From Aquimarina brevivitae (lineage in GTDB: Bacteria; Bacteroidota; Bacteroidia; Flavobacteriales; Flavobacteriaceae): 64,000 nt of DNA. The stretch lies in assembly GCF_004216895.1 (NCBI RefSeq), contig NZ_SGXE01000003.1, positions 62,001 through 126,000 on the forward strand, read 5' to 3'. Shown here one piece after another: positions 53,314-62,600 of this stretch (positions are counted from its first letter, which is position 1; every line of letters begins with the position of its first letter). The notes below the pieces were generated by a model that worked only from the letters and a program-made list of their open reading frames with translations, did not search any database and had not been told where the DNA came from. A program made the position numbers and the translations under genes.

Positions 53314-55059
53314 TTAATTGATTTGTACTAAAGATCCCTTTAGCACAGCAATTGCACTTGTGGAAACTTCAGCTCCTGCAGCACCCTCAGCCTTAAATTC
53401 TGCGTTGGCAGTAATATTTACATTTGTACCTTCAATATTAACATCACCCGTCGCTTTCAAATTGATATCTGCAGCGCTTTCTACCGATACCCCATCACTG
53501 TTTAGAGTTATGATATTACCGTTTTCATCTTCTATTACTATTGACCCCTGATCTTCATCCAATACAACCTTATTACCGTTGGGAGTTTCAATAGTTATTG
53601 AATTTTTATCATCGTTAAAAAGCAATTTCATCTCGCTTCTTGTTACAAACCCTTTTTCGTGATTATCATCGCTAGCCACAATAGGAGCAGTTTTAGCACT
53701 ACTATGTAACATCCCTAAAACCACAGCATCATTAGGGTCATCATTTATAAAACCTACGATTACCTCATCAGAAATTTCAGGTCTAAAAATCGCTCCTCGG
53801 TTGTCTCCTGCATCAAGAGAGGCTACTCTACACCAAATCCCTTGTTCTTCGTTATTAATAATAGGAAGCTGAACCATGATTCTTTCTTCTCCATTAGGGT
53901 CATCTTCTAATTGACTAACAATCCCTACTTGTAATCCACATATCCCTGATAGCAAACCTGAAGCTGGTAGTGGATTGATGTCATAAGTTTCTGAAAACCA
54001 TTTTGGATCAATGCCAAATTGTGCATCTGTTGTCCAATTACCTTCTTGTATCTGGTGACTCACTCCTGTAATATAAGTCGCTCCATTAAACCGATCTCCT
54101 ACACCTTCAAGATTTAATAAAACCCCAGGTTTCACTGAAGGTATTCCCTGAAATTTTACCCTACCTCTAATTTTAGAAAGCTGTTGAAACAAGAGTTTTG
54201 CATCGCTCCAATCTTGTAATTCTGTAGATGTCAAGGCACCTCCGTGTCGCAATTCTAAGTTTTCAAGGCCTACCACCGCAGCCAAGTCTGAAGGGGACAA
54301 ATTGCCGTTAAGTGTCACTGACGGATCTGCACCTTCTGCTTCTAGTACCTCCTGATCTGCTGAGCTCCATCCATAAGAGGTTACTTTATCAATTTGATTT
54401 CTGGCATCAATTTCTGCATCCAAATCTAAAATGGTAGCACCAAATGTTACGGTCTCCACAGCTTCTGTGCTAAAGTCTGGTTTAGCTATAGTGATCTTGC
54501 CATCATCTGCAAAACAAAGCTTTCCATTTGCTTGTGCACGAGTTACCAAGAAGTCCCAGTCCGAAATGTGATATTGCACTAGCTCTTTGTGTTCATTATT
54601 AGTAGCTTCTACCTCTTTATCCAAACCATAGCTGTCTAATATCTCTTCCATCATATCACTATCTTTGACTTCATAGTAATACTTACTCTTACGACCTATA
54701 GTAAGTTTTACACATTTATCTTTACATTCTAATATGAGATAAGAGCCATTTTTTCGAATTTTAATATTGTGCTTTATGACAATTCCTTTAAATACAGTTT
54801 CTTCATCGGAGTGATAACCCGCAGTTATTTCTATTTCAGCTCCAGGAACAAAAATTGATTCATTACTTAGCTGAAAATCTCTGTCTGCTGGCGTTCCATC
54901 AACCATAATCAATTTAGCAGTGGGTATTCTGTTAACCTCTTTTTCTATCGCTATCGATTTAACCTGGTACTTTTTAGATAATTCACTTCCATCTACCAGT
55001 ACCTTAAAGGTTACCAAATCTGCACTCTTTGAGGTTTGTATTACGCTTCCTTCGGCCAT
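53314..55059 (-). CDS. eCIS VgrG-like spike/hub protein (Afp8-like)
   Basis: 581 residues. The N-terminal phage-D-like part (about 15-340: KEVNRIPTAKLIMVDG, ISDWDFLVTRAQANGK) is followed by the OB-fold (VRVASLDAGDNRGAIFRPEISDEVIVGF) and a C-terminal beta-helix of repeating short strands (NGNKVVLDEDQGSIVIEDENGNIITL, then DINLKATGDVNIEGTNVNI). This is the VgrG/gp5 fusion seen in contractile systems. It carries the PAAR protein encoded just downstream and attaches to the LysM protein encoded upstream. Confidence 0.92.
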   Translation of the reverse strand: MAEGSVIQTSKSADLVTFKVLVDGSELSKKYQVKSIAIEKEVNRIPTAKLIMVDGTPADRDFQLSNESIFVPGAEIEITAGYHSDEETVFKGIVIKHNIKIRKNGSYLILECKDKCVKLTIGRKSKYYYEVKDSDMMEEILDSYGLDKEVEATNNEHKELVQYHISDWDFLVTRAQANGKLCFADDGKITIAKPDFSTEAVETVTFGATILDLDAEIDARNQIDKVTSYGWSSADQEVLEAEGADPSVTLNGNLSPSDLAAVVGLENLELRHGGALTSTELQDWSDAKLLFQQLSKIRGRVKFQGIPSVKPGVLLNLEGVGDRFNGATYITGVSHQIQEGNWTTDAQFGIDPKWFSETYDINPLPASGLLSGICGLQVGIVSQLEDDPNGEERIMVQLPIINNEEQGIWCRVASLDAGDNRGAIFRPEISDEVIVGFINDDPNDAVVLGMLHSSAKTAPIVASDDNHEKGFVTRSEMKLLFNDDKNSITIETPNGNKVVLDEDQGSIVIEDENGNIITLNSDGVSVESAADINLKATGDVNIEGTNVNITANAEFKAEGAAGAEVSTSAIAVLKGSLVQIN

Positions 55060-55061
55060 AA

Positions 55062-55787
55062 CTAAGAGATTTTTTCAATTGGCGGAAAGAAAATTTCCGA
55101 TCCTACTTCAAGGTTGCGAAATGATGTTAAGTCATTAACTTTAGCTACTTCAAGGTAGTATTTGGAGTCGCCATACACTCTATGAGTCATAAGCGGAAGT
55201 GTATCTCCTTCTTTAACCGTTCTAAGATGAGTCAAATCTGGTGACTGATTATTTTCTTTAGCTACTCTTAAGTCATCTTCTACGAAGCCCTGGAATTTTG
55301 CCTTAGCAACCGCTCTAATAGGTGTGCCATCAGGTTTAAAAAGTTTAAACTCAATGCTCATCTCTTTAAGACTTCCTTTGAATAAAAGGGTGCCCCAAGA
55401 GATTACTAAATAGTTTGGTTTATGCTCCTCGCCGTTATAATCCAGTATAACTTTCTTGAACTTTTCAATATCATCGATGATACCTTCGCCCTCATCTTTG
55501 AAGACTTTATCATCCGAACTACTGTTAGGGTCTGTGCCATAATGAACAATAACACCTGATCGATCAAATAAAAACTCTAGTTCGAGGTCCTCGGGTAGCT
55601 TTTTATTGAATTTAGGAGCTAAATCGCTTGTACCCGAAGCCTGATCCTCATTTTGCTCAATTTTATAATTAAACTTATATTTTTCAGGATTAACAAGTGT
55701 TGTAAATTCACCATCCCCTACCTTATCATTAAATTGAGGATCGCTATACGCTACAACTTTAAGTTTTTTTAATTCTCCGTTACTCAT
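55062..55787 (-). CDS. eCIS LysM-domain hub adaptor (Afp7-like)
   Basis: 241 residues. An N-terminal phage-tail-type domain is followed by a C-terminal LysM module (about 187-238: VKEGDTLPLMTHRVYGDSKYYLEVAKVNDL...LEVGSEIFFPP). In contractile particles this protein (gp53-like/Afp7) joins the tube-hub to the baseplate. Only 2 nt separate it from the VgrG-like gene. Confidence 0.9.
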   Translation of the reverse strand: MSNGELKKLKVVAYSDPQFNDKVGDGEFTTLVNPEKYKFNYKIEQNEDQASGTSDLAPKFNKKLPEDLELEFLFDRSGVIVHYGTDPNSSSDDKVFKDEGEGIIDDIEKFKKVILDYNGEEHKPNYLVISWGTLLFKGSLKEMSIEFKLFKPDGTPIRAVAKAKFQGFVEDDLRVAKENNQSPDLTHLRTVKEGDTLPLMTHRVYGDSKYYLEVAKVNDLTSFRNLEVGSEIFFPPIEKIS

Positions 55788-55791
55788 CTAA

Positions 55792-55953
55792 TTAGCGTTC
55801 TGTTTGTTTTGCAATTATTTCCATAATCTGTTCTACACATTCTGCGATTATCGCATCTTTATTAGCTCCAGGTTTTGCAGCAGCTCCTGATTTTTCCTGA
55901 TCGTTATCTACATTGATTCTGATATGCAGTTCTTTAATTTCTATGGCTCCCAT
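55792..55953 (-). CDS. DUF5908 family small eCIS protein
   Basis: 53 residues, shorter than common ORF cutoffs. Begins M-G-A-I-E-I-K-E-L-H-I-R-I-N-V, the pattern of the DUF5908 family (a conserved start of the type PIEIKELHIKVNV), then an acidic/Ala linker and a helix IIAECVEQIMEIIAKQ. It sits between a tube gene (3 nt) and the LysM gene (4 nt) with no room for anything else, the usual place of these tiny genes in Bacteroidota eCIS clusters. Exact role unknown; a small structural or assembly part. Confidence 0.85.
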   Translation of the reverse strand: MGAIEIKELHIRINVDNDQEKSGAAAKPGANKDAIIAECVEQIMEIIAKQTER

Positions 55954-55956
55954 GTA

Positions 55957-56400
55957 TTATGAAATTGTATTGTAATAGTTATATACCAGCTCTATAGTTT
56001 CGATCACCACTTTGCTTTCTTCAGCGCTAAAATCTGCTACAGACCACTTTACTGGATAAGCATGAACCACATTCCAAGACAATAATGGTTCATGCTTTTC
56101 GTCCAATAATTTCACCATCAAATCAATAGGTTTAAAGTTGAAATTCTCCACTGCATCCTTGCACCAATCGATAACTTTAGAATCCACCAACAATCCTCTT
56201 TTTAGCACTAGATTAGGGAACTTTGTCCTTACTGGAATTTTATGCTTAAACCGGTTCTCACCACCTTCAGCAATCTCTTCTGTTTCAATATCAACAGAAA
56301 GCCCCGAAACAGATTGAAACTGATGATCTGACTCACTAGGAGAAAGTCCCGTAAATTCAACACTAAAATGAAAACCTACCGGAGGATAGTATGCTGCCAT
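55957..56400 (-). CDS. eCIS inner tube protein 2 (Afp5/gp19-like)
   Basis: 147 residues of the T4 gp19 tube family: YYPPVGFHFSVEFTG, then FQSVSGLSVDIETEEIAEGGENRFKHKIP, then LLDEKHEPLLSWNVVHAYPVKW. Paralogue of the tube protein encoded directly upstream (LDEKHEP shared), overlapping it by 1 nt. Having two tube genes fits a distinct baseplate-proximal tube subunit, as in AFP. Confidence 0.93.
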   Translation of the reverse strand: MAAYYPPVGFHFSVEFTGLSPSESDHQFQSVSGLSVDIETEEIAEGGENRFKHKIPVRTKFPNLVLKRGLLVDSKVIDWCKDAVENFNFKPIDLMVKLLDEKHEPLLSWNVVHAYPVKWSVADFSAEESKVVIETIELVYNYYNTIS

Positions 56401-56846
56401 TAGGATGCTATTTTAAGGCTATTGATTGCAAACTCTGCTGATTCAATTGCGATCTCATTGCCATCAGCCTTGAGATCCGTAGAGCTTATTTTAAGCAACC
56501 AAGCATCCTCGGCTTCCCAAGTAACCACAGGTTCGTGTTTTTCGTCTAATAAACTAATGGTAAGTGTACTTCTGTATTTTTCTTCGCCTTCTTGAAAGAA
56601 TACGTTCTTTTTCCACATTTCAAAAAACTGTCCTTTTGTAGAAACAAAAGTTCCTCTTTTGATGGAAACGTTAGCAAATTTGGTCATTCCAGGTTGCTTT
56701 TTCTTGAAATAGTCGTTGTCAGCACCGCCACGGTATTCGATAACTTCAGTTTCAAAATCTAATCCTGAAACTTCTGTACAGTTTAGTTCTGTATCTCCAC
56801 CTATGGTAACCTTAAAATGAAACTTTGGTAATGGATATTCTGCCAT
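56400..56846 (-). CDS. eCIS inner tube protein 1 (Afp1-like)
   Basis: 148 residues of the gp19/Hcp-like tube family: YPLPKFHFKVTIGG, NCTEVSGLDFETEVIEYRGGADNDYFKKKQPG and LDEKHEPVVTWEAEDAWLLKI. Most likely the major tube protein because it is closest to the sheath gene. A 99-nt gap separates it from the sheath gene, which may hold an internal promoter or processing site. No strong hairpin is visible there. Confidence 0.92.
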   Translation of the reverse strand: MAEYPLPKFHFKVTIGGDTELNCTEVSGLDFETEVIEYRGGADNDYFKKKQPGMTKFANVSIKRGTFVSTKGQFFEMWKKNVFFQEGEEKYRSTLTISLLDEKHEPVVTWEAEDAWLLKISSTDLKADGNEIAIESAEFAINSLKIAS

Positions 56847-56945
56847 GATTTCTGTGTTTTTATAAATCCCAATACGCTACCTTGTTTATTGGCTCGTAAA
56901 AGATATTTGTTAATGTTATTTGTTTATTTAGTATTTAAAAAGTGA

Positions 56946-58877
56946 TTAAGCCTCTTGCATTTTATGAGAGAACTTAAGAATGATAAATTCTGCAGGTCTT
57001 ACAACAGCCATCCCTATTTCAATGATCATATTACCATCTAGAATATCATTAGCAGTCATCGTTTCTCCTAGTCCTACATTAACATAGAATGCCTTATCAG
57101 GAGTAGGCCCGGCAAGTGCCCCAGCCCGCCACTGAAGGGTTAGAAAGTTATTGATCATTGCTTTTACACGTACCCATGTATTTTTATCGTTAGGTTCAAA
57201 GACGAATTGCTCGGTAGCCTTTTTAATTGACTCTTCTGCCATATTAAAAAAGCGTCGCACTGGTACGTATCTCCATTCTTTATCGTTACCTGCTAAGGTT
57301 CTGGCGCCCCAGACTAATGTTCCTTTTCCGGTGAAAGTTCGTATAGCATTTATAGATTTACCTGTAGTATGTACATTGAGATCCATCTGCTCTTCGTGTG
57401 AAACCTGAACTGAGGGTTTGATAACATAATTTAAACCAACATTAGCAGGCGCTTTCCATACCCCGCGATCGTTATCTACTCGAGCATACACTCCTGCCAT
57501 TGTTGCACTAGGCGGTAGTTTTATCGGAATTAAACCTATTTCTGCTTTAACTCTATTGTATAATATATTATCAGAAGTAGCCAGCGTATTTAATTTTACA
57601 GTAGTAGATGAACTACCTGACGATGGTAAAGCGTTAATTAAGAGATCTAATTCATCTGTGGCAATAACTGCATCAATTCTGGCTTTTAAAGCATCACCAG
57701 GCGCATCTGTAGAATGAATACCCAGTGCATCATAAAGCCCTGGTTGATTTATTGAAATTTCATTTTCAATTTTGGACTGGGTGTCGTCGGCATTTAATCG
57801 ATCTATGCTTTTATTTAAATCTAGTACCGTTTGCTCTAAATTATCTGTTATCCAGGTATCTAATGCATTGGCTTCCGTATCCGCACTTCCATCGGCACGA
57901 GCAATATCTAGAGCAGAGTTTAAGTTATTAGATAGCCCGTTGATATAACTTATAATTTGATTTATTTTACTTTTCAAATCAGGAATTAAAGCAACTGCTT
58001 CGGGATCACCAGCCGCATTAGTTACATCCGTTTCTAGGTTGTTTAGATCTGTGATTAAGGTGTCTAAAGTCGAAGTATCAATATCATCCGCAATATTTTG
58101 AACAGACTGACGTACGTCAACAGGTGCTGAAACACTTTGCGTAACATCTATTTGACTTTCATCATAGGCATAATCTAAGATAGTATGGATGTACGGGAAA
58201 TATACTGCTCCGTATTTTAAATAATCCTTTTCAAGGTTAATGCCGTTTCGAACCGCAGCATCCGGATTAACATCAGTGTTACTATCGTTAGTATACTCTT
58301 CATCAGAATACGTATCGATAATAGTAAACCTGTCCTGAAGTTCGTTACATTGCGTTAAAGCATTATTATATAAACTATAGAAATCCGTATCACTGTTCAA
58401 AGAAGTTGCATCCGGAAAAACTAGCAAGGTGGGTTCATCTACTTTTCTGATTTTTGTTAATCCATCATTTAGCTTAGCAAACTCAACTAAAGTTGCTGGT
58501 GTTGCCAAATTGCTATCATACTGATCGACAGAAACAACATAACAAGGCCCTCCTCCATTTGCAAAATACATTTGAAGGGAATAAAACATAAGAAAAGGTG
58601 ACTTGTTCGCCTCTGCTGGTGGTGTTGCCGATATCACGCCATCCAATACATTTACTGTAATGTCAGATTCGGGTTTTGCTCCGCCAAAAAATGTTTCATA
58701 CTCTAACATAGAAGTTATTCTTGTAGGAATATTTGCTAAATCTCCTTCAGCCTTTTTTGTTGCTTTTTCGGTATATCCTATAAAAGCTGGAATTGCAGTC
58801 TCTACTTGGGCTATGGAAGGAGGAAACTTAACGATCTCCTCAATATAAACCCCTGGTGTTTTGTACGTAGTAGCCAT
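56946..58877 (-). CDS. eCIS sheath protein
   Basis: 643 residues. Core motifs: YKTPGVYIEEIVKFPPSIAQVETAIPAFIGYT (5-36) at the N-terminus and AIRTFTGKGTLVWGARTLAG (511-530), EWRYVPVRRFFNMAEESI, LQWRAGALAG at the C-terminus. About 200 residues (roughly 245-445) between the core halves form an insertion rich in helices and coiled coil, which should lie on the outside of the sheath. Only one sheath gene is present, against three in AFP. Contraction drives the tube into the target. Confidence 0.94.
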   Translation of the reverse strand: MATTYKTPGVYIEEIVKFPPSIAQVETAIPAFIGYTEKATKKAEGDLANIPTRITSMLEYETFFGGAKPESDITVNVLDGVISATPPAEANKSPFLMFYSLQMYFANGGGPCYVVSVDQYDSNLATPATLVEFAKLNDGLTKIRKVDEPTLLVFPDATSLNSDTDFYSLYNNALTQCNELQDRFTIIDTYSDEEYTNDSNTDVNPDAAVRNGINLEKDYLKYGAVYFPYIHTILDYAYDESQIDVTQSVSAPVDVRQSVQNIADDIDTSTLDTLITDLNNLETDVTNAAGDPEAVALIPDLKSKINQIISYINGLSNNLNSALDIARADGSADTEANALDTWITDNLEQTVLDLNKSIDRLNADDTQSKIENEISINQPGLYDALGIHSTDAPGDALKARIDAVIATDELDLLINALPSSGSSSTTVKLNTLATSDNILYNRVKAEIGLIPIKLPPSATMAGVYARVDNDRGVWKAPANVGLNYVIKPSVQVSHEEQMDLNVHTTGKSINAIRTFTGKGTLVWGARTLAGNDKEWRYVPVRRFFNMAEESIKKATEQFVFEPNDKNTWVRVKAMINNFLTLQWRAGALAGPTPDKAFYVNVGLGETMTANDILDGNMIIEIGMAVVRPAEFIILKFSHKMQEA

Positions 58878-58892
58878 AATTAAAAATTGTTT

Positions 58893-59903
58893 TTAAATAA
58901 AAATTTCAGAATATGTTGTTGTTATATTTGTGTTTTCATCAGTTACACTTTTTATGATATCTGCCGTTGGATTTGGAAATTTATACTTTTCAATATCCGA
59001 GGGTAATGGGGGTGTGATATCCGTATCAGGATCAATCTCTATAAAACCTTTTAAGGTCAGTGGCTTCAATGAGCTAGTCTCCAATTCTTCCGCCGCAGCT
59101 TTATTGATAAATTTCCAGATGGTTTTTTGATTGTCAAAATGTAATTTAAAGGATGGTACAGGATCAATAACCAGGCTTTTAATATCCTGAGGGTCTGTAT
59201 CATCTACTGTGATAAGATCTATAGCATTATCACCTATCATTTTTAAGGATAGTACTCCTAATAACCCTTTACTTTTTGCTCCCTCAATAGACTGGTTTAT
59301 TATCAACTGCCCCGCTGGCGTTGTTATATCTGATGGACCTAATTCTAACATCAATTGTACTTCGGATCCTGTAGTGGTATTTTGATTGTTTATTTGGATA
59401 TCATACCACACTTGTCTCGTTACTGCTTCAGTGAGCAAAAAATCTTCACTAATTAAATCAGTATCGGTAAATGCTGGTATATATGCGTATGGATTACTTT
59501 CAGCGGCTGGTTTAGCATTGGTAAAATAGAAGAATCTATTCTCTCTACTTTTTAAAAAAGTGTAGTTGTCAAATAAATAATCCTTTTTATAGATATAAAA
59601 GTTAAGTTGTAAGTCTTCGGGAAGTCGTATTACAGTTTTATAATCATCGCCCTGTTCTTCTACTTTGGCCAATACTAAAATGCGATCATTTTGCTGTCTA
59701 TAAACTAAGCCATGATTTCGCAATGATTCTTTACAAGCTGGGGTTGGAAGTATATTTAAAAACTCTTGGTAATTATAGGTAGCAAGTAGTTTTTTTTGCT
59801 CATCACCTGGCATACTACTAAACATTTCCTCTCCATTATTAAGAAAATAAGAGTGCAATACGTGCACATTAAATAAAGTTTTATATAGTATTTTAAAAGC
59901 CAT
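58893..59903 (-). CDS. Conserved-position eCIS protein of unknown function
   Basis: 336 residues, between the tail-cap and sheath genes. It begins FKILYKTLFNVHVLHSYFLNNGEEMFSSM and is mixed alpha/beta, with beta-rich segments in the C-terminal half (SFKLHFDNQKTIWKFINK). No domain recognised and no signal peptide. It overlaps the cap gene by 1 nt, so it should be made with the structural proteins; a role at the particle's distal end (cap) or in assembly is inferred from position only. Confidence 0.7.
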   Translation of the reverse strand: MAFKILYKTLFNVHVLHSYFLNNGEEMFSSMPGDEQKKLLATYNYQEFLNILPTPACKESLRNHGLVYRQQNDRILVLAKVEEQGDDYKTVIRLPEDLQLNFYIYKKDYLFDNYTFLKSRENRFFYFTNAKPAAESNPYAYIPAFTDTDLISEDFLLTEAVTRQVWYDIQINNQNTTTGSEVQLMLELGPSDITTPAGQLIINQSIEGAKSKGLLGVLSLKMIGDNAIDLITVDDTDPQDIKSLVIDPVPSFKLHFDNQKTIWKFINKAAAEELETSSLKPLTLKGFIEIDPDTDITPPLPSDIEKYKFPNPTADIIKSVTDENTNITTTYSEIFI

Positions 59904-60490
59904 TATTTTCGATTTATACTACCATTAATTTCTGTAATCAAGCTACCTTCAGATTGTGTAACATCTCTTTCAATTTGTAATACGCTCACTTTATAAATAA
60001 CTGAGGGATATTGCTTGCCACCAAGAGTACCCCAGATGAAATTCATTTCTTCAAAAGAGGGGGTAAAAAGTTCTACCGTAAATTTGAAATCGCTTACTTG
60101 ATCCATTCCTTCAAGATCTCTATCAAAATTGGTGTTAGCCTGGGTAAATATTCTTTTGGATTGAAAAAATTCAATCACTTTGGAGATATGTTTTAAGGAT
60201 TCGGTGTAGGTGTCTTTATTTGCAGCAAACATGATAAAAAGGTTAAGGTTCACTTTATGATTTTTATACACAACCTTAGTACCTTCTATGTGGTGATTTG
60301 AAATATTTTTTAATGTTGGCTCTTCTTGTATATGTAAAAGCGTAAGTAATACATTGTTTGTATCGCCTTGATTGCCCTGTTCGGACTCAATAAATGCTAT
60401 GTTGTCTAATGAAATTGGTTTTTCATCAATTTCAGCATCAAAAAATGTATTTAACTCTTCGGTTACTATTTGCAATACTTCAAAAATCAT
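59903..60490 (-). CDS. eCIS tail-cap protein (Pvc16/DUF4255 family)
   Basis: 195 residues of the DUF4255/Pvc16 family: IFEVLQIVTEELNTFF, then NVLLTLLHIQEEPTLKN, VNLNLFIMFAAN and a C-terminal LGGKQYPSVIYKVSVLQIE. This protein closes the distal end of tube and sheath (Afp16 function). First gene of the eCIS operon; the regulatory region lies directly upstream. Good family match. Confidence 0.9.
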   Translation of the reverse strand: MIFEVLQIVTEELNTFFDAEIDEKPISLDNIAFIESEQGNQGDTNNVLLTLLHIQEEPTLKNISNHHIEGTKVVYKNHKVNLNLFIMFAANKDTYTESLKHISKVIEFFQSKRIFTQANTNFDRDLEGMDQVSDFKFTVELFTPSFEEMNFIWGTLGGKQYPSVIYKVSVLQIERDVTQSEGSLITEINGSINRK

Positions 60491-60721
60491 GTAGCCCTAC
60501 TTTTTAAGAATCATTATATTTTCCAAGAATTTGCCTTACGCTAATTCGCGGGTACTAATTACTTTACCGTATTCCGAAACAGATTTGGGGTGGTTGTTAC
60601 TGTTTGTTTAATTTACACAGGGGGATTGTGCAAACTTGGTTGATATAAAACTATAATGAAACGTTAAAAATAAGCCTAGTTAAACCCCCTAATCTTAATA
60701 GGTAAAAGACTTTATTTCTAT

Positions 60722-60735
60722 GGGTTAAATAACCC
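60722..60735. promoter_or_regulatory. Palindrome 1 upstream of the eCIS operon
   Basis: GGGTTA and TAACCC flank a 2-nt spacer; perfect inverted repeat 232 nt upstream of the first eCIS gene. Paired with a second palindrome 7 nt away, it may be an operator or the binding site of an activator of the operon. Confidence 0.45.
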
Positions 60736-60742
60736 TTGGCAA

Positions 60743-60759
60743 TTACTGTTTTACAGTAA
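60743..60759. promoter_or_regulatory. Palindrome 2 upstream of the eCIS operon
   Basis: TTACTGT and ACAGTAA flank TTT, a perfect 17-nt palindrome. No T tract follows, so it is not a terminator. The rest of the 478-nt gap between the eCIS operon and comM (60491-60968) shows no gene; a 5-oxo... consensus promoter was not found with confidence, but the operon's promoter must lie in it. Confidence 0.5.
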
Positions 60760-60903
60760 ACCAAAAAGCTACAAAGCATAACCGTTTGATTAACTGAATT
60801 TTAAACCGAAATTAATATTTAGGAATACGGCTAAAACGAACTTTAGCATTACTTGTTTTAAATAATAATAGAGCATTAGTAGTGACCTAAACTGTTGGAG
60901 CTA

Positions 60904-60937
60904 TAAAAAAATATCCCTAAGGGTTCCTAGGAATATT
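60904..60937 (-). terminator. Intrinsic terminator after the ComM-type gene
   Basis: AATATTCCTA pairs with TAGGGATATT (one G-U pair, 8-nt loop), followed by a run of seven T on the minus strand. Located about 30 nt past the stop codon, it insulates the eCIS promoter from upstream transcription. Confidence 0.85.
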
Positions 60938-60968
60938 TATATTGTAAATAAAAAAATTAGCTCTTTGC

Positions 60969-62507
60969 TTATCCTAACCAACCATCTCTATCCAAACTTC
61001 GATATTGGATCGCTTCTGAGATATGACTCGGTTGAATTGCATCGGAAGTATCAAGATCTGCAATTGTTCGAGCTACTTTAAGAATCCTATCATAGGCTCT
61101 TGCGGATAGATTTAAGCGCTCCATCGCTGTTTTTAATAAGTCTTTGGAAGTTTGGTCCAAAACACAAAACTCACGAATTTGTTTTACGCTCATCTGGGCA
61201 TTATAATGTATATTAGGATGTGATTCAAAACGCTTGGTTTGAATATCTCTTGCTGCTGTTACTCGCTTCCTAATCTCCACACTAGGTTCCCCTCTTCGTT
61301 CTTCACTAAGTTTATCAAAAGGTACTGGGGTAACTTCAATATGGATATCGATTCTATCCAATAAGGGTCCCGAAATTTTACTTAAATAGCGCTGCATCTC
61401 AGCAGGTGAAGATGTAACTGGTGCATCAGGATCATTAAAATAGCCCCCCGGACTAGGGTTCATACTAGCTACTAGCATAAAACTTGACGGGTAAGTTACC
61501 GTAAACCTCGCTCTAGAAATAGTTACTTCTCTATCTTCAAGAGGTTGTCGCATTACCTCTAAAACACTTCTTTTAAATTCTGGTAGTTCGTCTAAAAACA
61601 AAACCCCATTGTGTGATAAAGAAATTTCACCGGGTTGTGGGTAGGCACCTCCTCCAACTAATGCTACATCTGAAATGGTATGGTGTGGACTTCGAAATGG
61701 ACGCTGAGCCATTAAGCCAGCATTTTCTTTGATGCGACCTGCCACACTATGAATCTTGGTAGTTTCTAAAGCTTCATGCAAAGACATCGGAGGAAGAATA
61801 CTAGGTAATCGCTTGCTGAGCATGGTTTTTCCGCTTCCTGGAGGACCAACAAGAATGATATTATGACCACCAGCAGCGGCAATTTCCATACAACGTTTAA
61901 TACTTTCTTGCCCTTTTACATCCGCAAAATCAAATTCAGGATTATTGAGTTCTTTATAGAATTCTTCTCTCGTGTCTACTGTAGTTCTTTCCAAACCCTC
62001 TTTACCTTCAAAAAAATCGATAACTTGTTTAATGTTTTCAGCACCATAAACTTCTAGATTATCCACTATTGCGGCTTCTTTCGCATTTTGTTCAGGCAAA
62101 ATAAATCCTTTAAATCCTTCTTCTCGTGCTTTAATGGCTATGGGTAATGCTCCTTTAATAGGCTGTAGACCTCCATCCAATGATAATTCTCCCATAATCA
62201 AATAATCACTTACCTTTTCAGGTTTAATTTGATTACTCGCGGACAGGATACCTATGGCTAGGGTTAAATCATAAGCAGAACCTTCTTTTCTAAGGTCTGC
62301 AGGAGCCATATTTATAGTTATCTTTTTACCCGGAAGTTTGTATCCATTATTTTGTAATGCCGCAGCTATCCTGTAACTACTTTCTTTAATGGCATTATCA
62401 GGTAGTCCTACTAAGTGATAGCCTATTCCTTTATCAATATTAACCTCTACAGTTATGGTCGTTGCTTCAACCCCAAAGACAGCGCTTCCAAAAACTTTTA
62501 TAAGCAT
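60969..62507 (-). CDS. comM: ComM/YifB-type Mg-chelatase-like AAA+ protein
   Basis: 512 residues, full length. N-terminal ChlI-like domain with a Lon-type fold (about 1-165), then the AAA+ core with Walker A GPPGSGKT (221-228) and Walker [10 protein letters not shown] (around 300), and a C-terminal magnesium-chelatase-type domain ([21 protein letters not shown]). In Vibrio and Haemophilus ComM is a hexameric helicase promoting branch migration in natural transformation; that role in this organism is inference. Monocistronic between two terminators. Confidence 0.92.
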   Translation of the reverse strand: MLIKVFGSAVFGVEATTITVEVNIDKGIGYHLVGLPDNAIKESSYRIAAALQNNGYKLPGKKITINMAPADLRKEGSAYDLTLAIGILSASNQIKPEKVSDYLIMGELSLDGGLQPIKGALPIAIKAREEGFKGFILPEQNAKEAAIVDNLEVYGAENIKQVIDFFEGKEGLERTTVDTREEFYKELNNPEFDFADVKGQESIKRCMEIAAAGGHNIILVGPPGSGKTMLSKRLPSILPPMSLHEALETTKIHSVAGRIKENAGLMAQRPFRSPHHTISDVALVGGGAYPQPGEISLSHNGVLFLDELPEFKRSVLEVMRQPLEDREVTISRARFTVTYPSSFMLVASMNPSPGGYFNDPDAPVTSSPAEMQRYLSKISGPLLDRIDIHIEVTPVPFDKLSEERRGEPSVEIRKRVTAARDIQTKRFESHPNIHYNAQMSVKQIREFCVLDQTSKDLLKTAMERLNLSARAYDRILKVARTIADLDTSDAIQPSHISEAIQYRSLDRDGWLG

Positions 62508-62553
62508 GAGTTAGATTTTCCATAAAAGTAAAAAAAATGTTAACTATCGGCTA

Positions 62554-62588
62554 GAAAAAAATAATCCCAGATCTGTAAAACACTGGGA
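62554..62588 (-). terminator. Intrinsic terminator after aspartate kinase
   Basis: TCCCAG pairs with CTGGGA (12-nt loop), followed on the minus strand by TTATTTTTTT. It is preceded by a larger hairpin at 62601-62664 in the same 3' region. Confidence 0.75.
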
Positions 62589-62600
62589 GTACAAAATTAA

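Noticed and set aside
28814-60490. eCIS locus as an integrated prophage or mobile island
   Set aside because: No integrase, att-like repeat, tRNA junction, capsid, portal or terminase gene was seen, and flanks are ordinary chromosomal genes.
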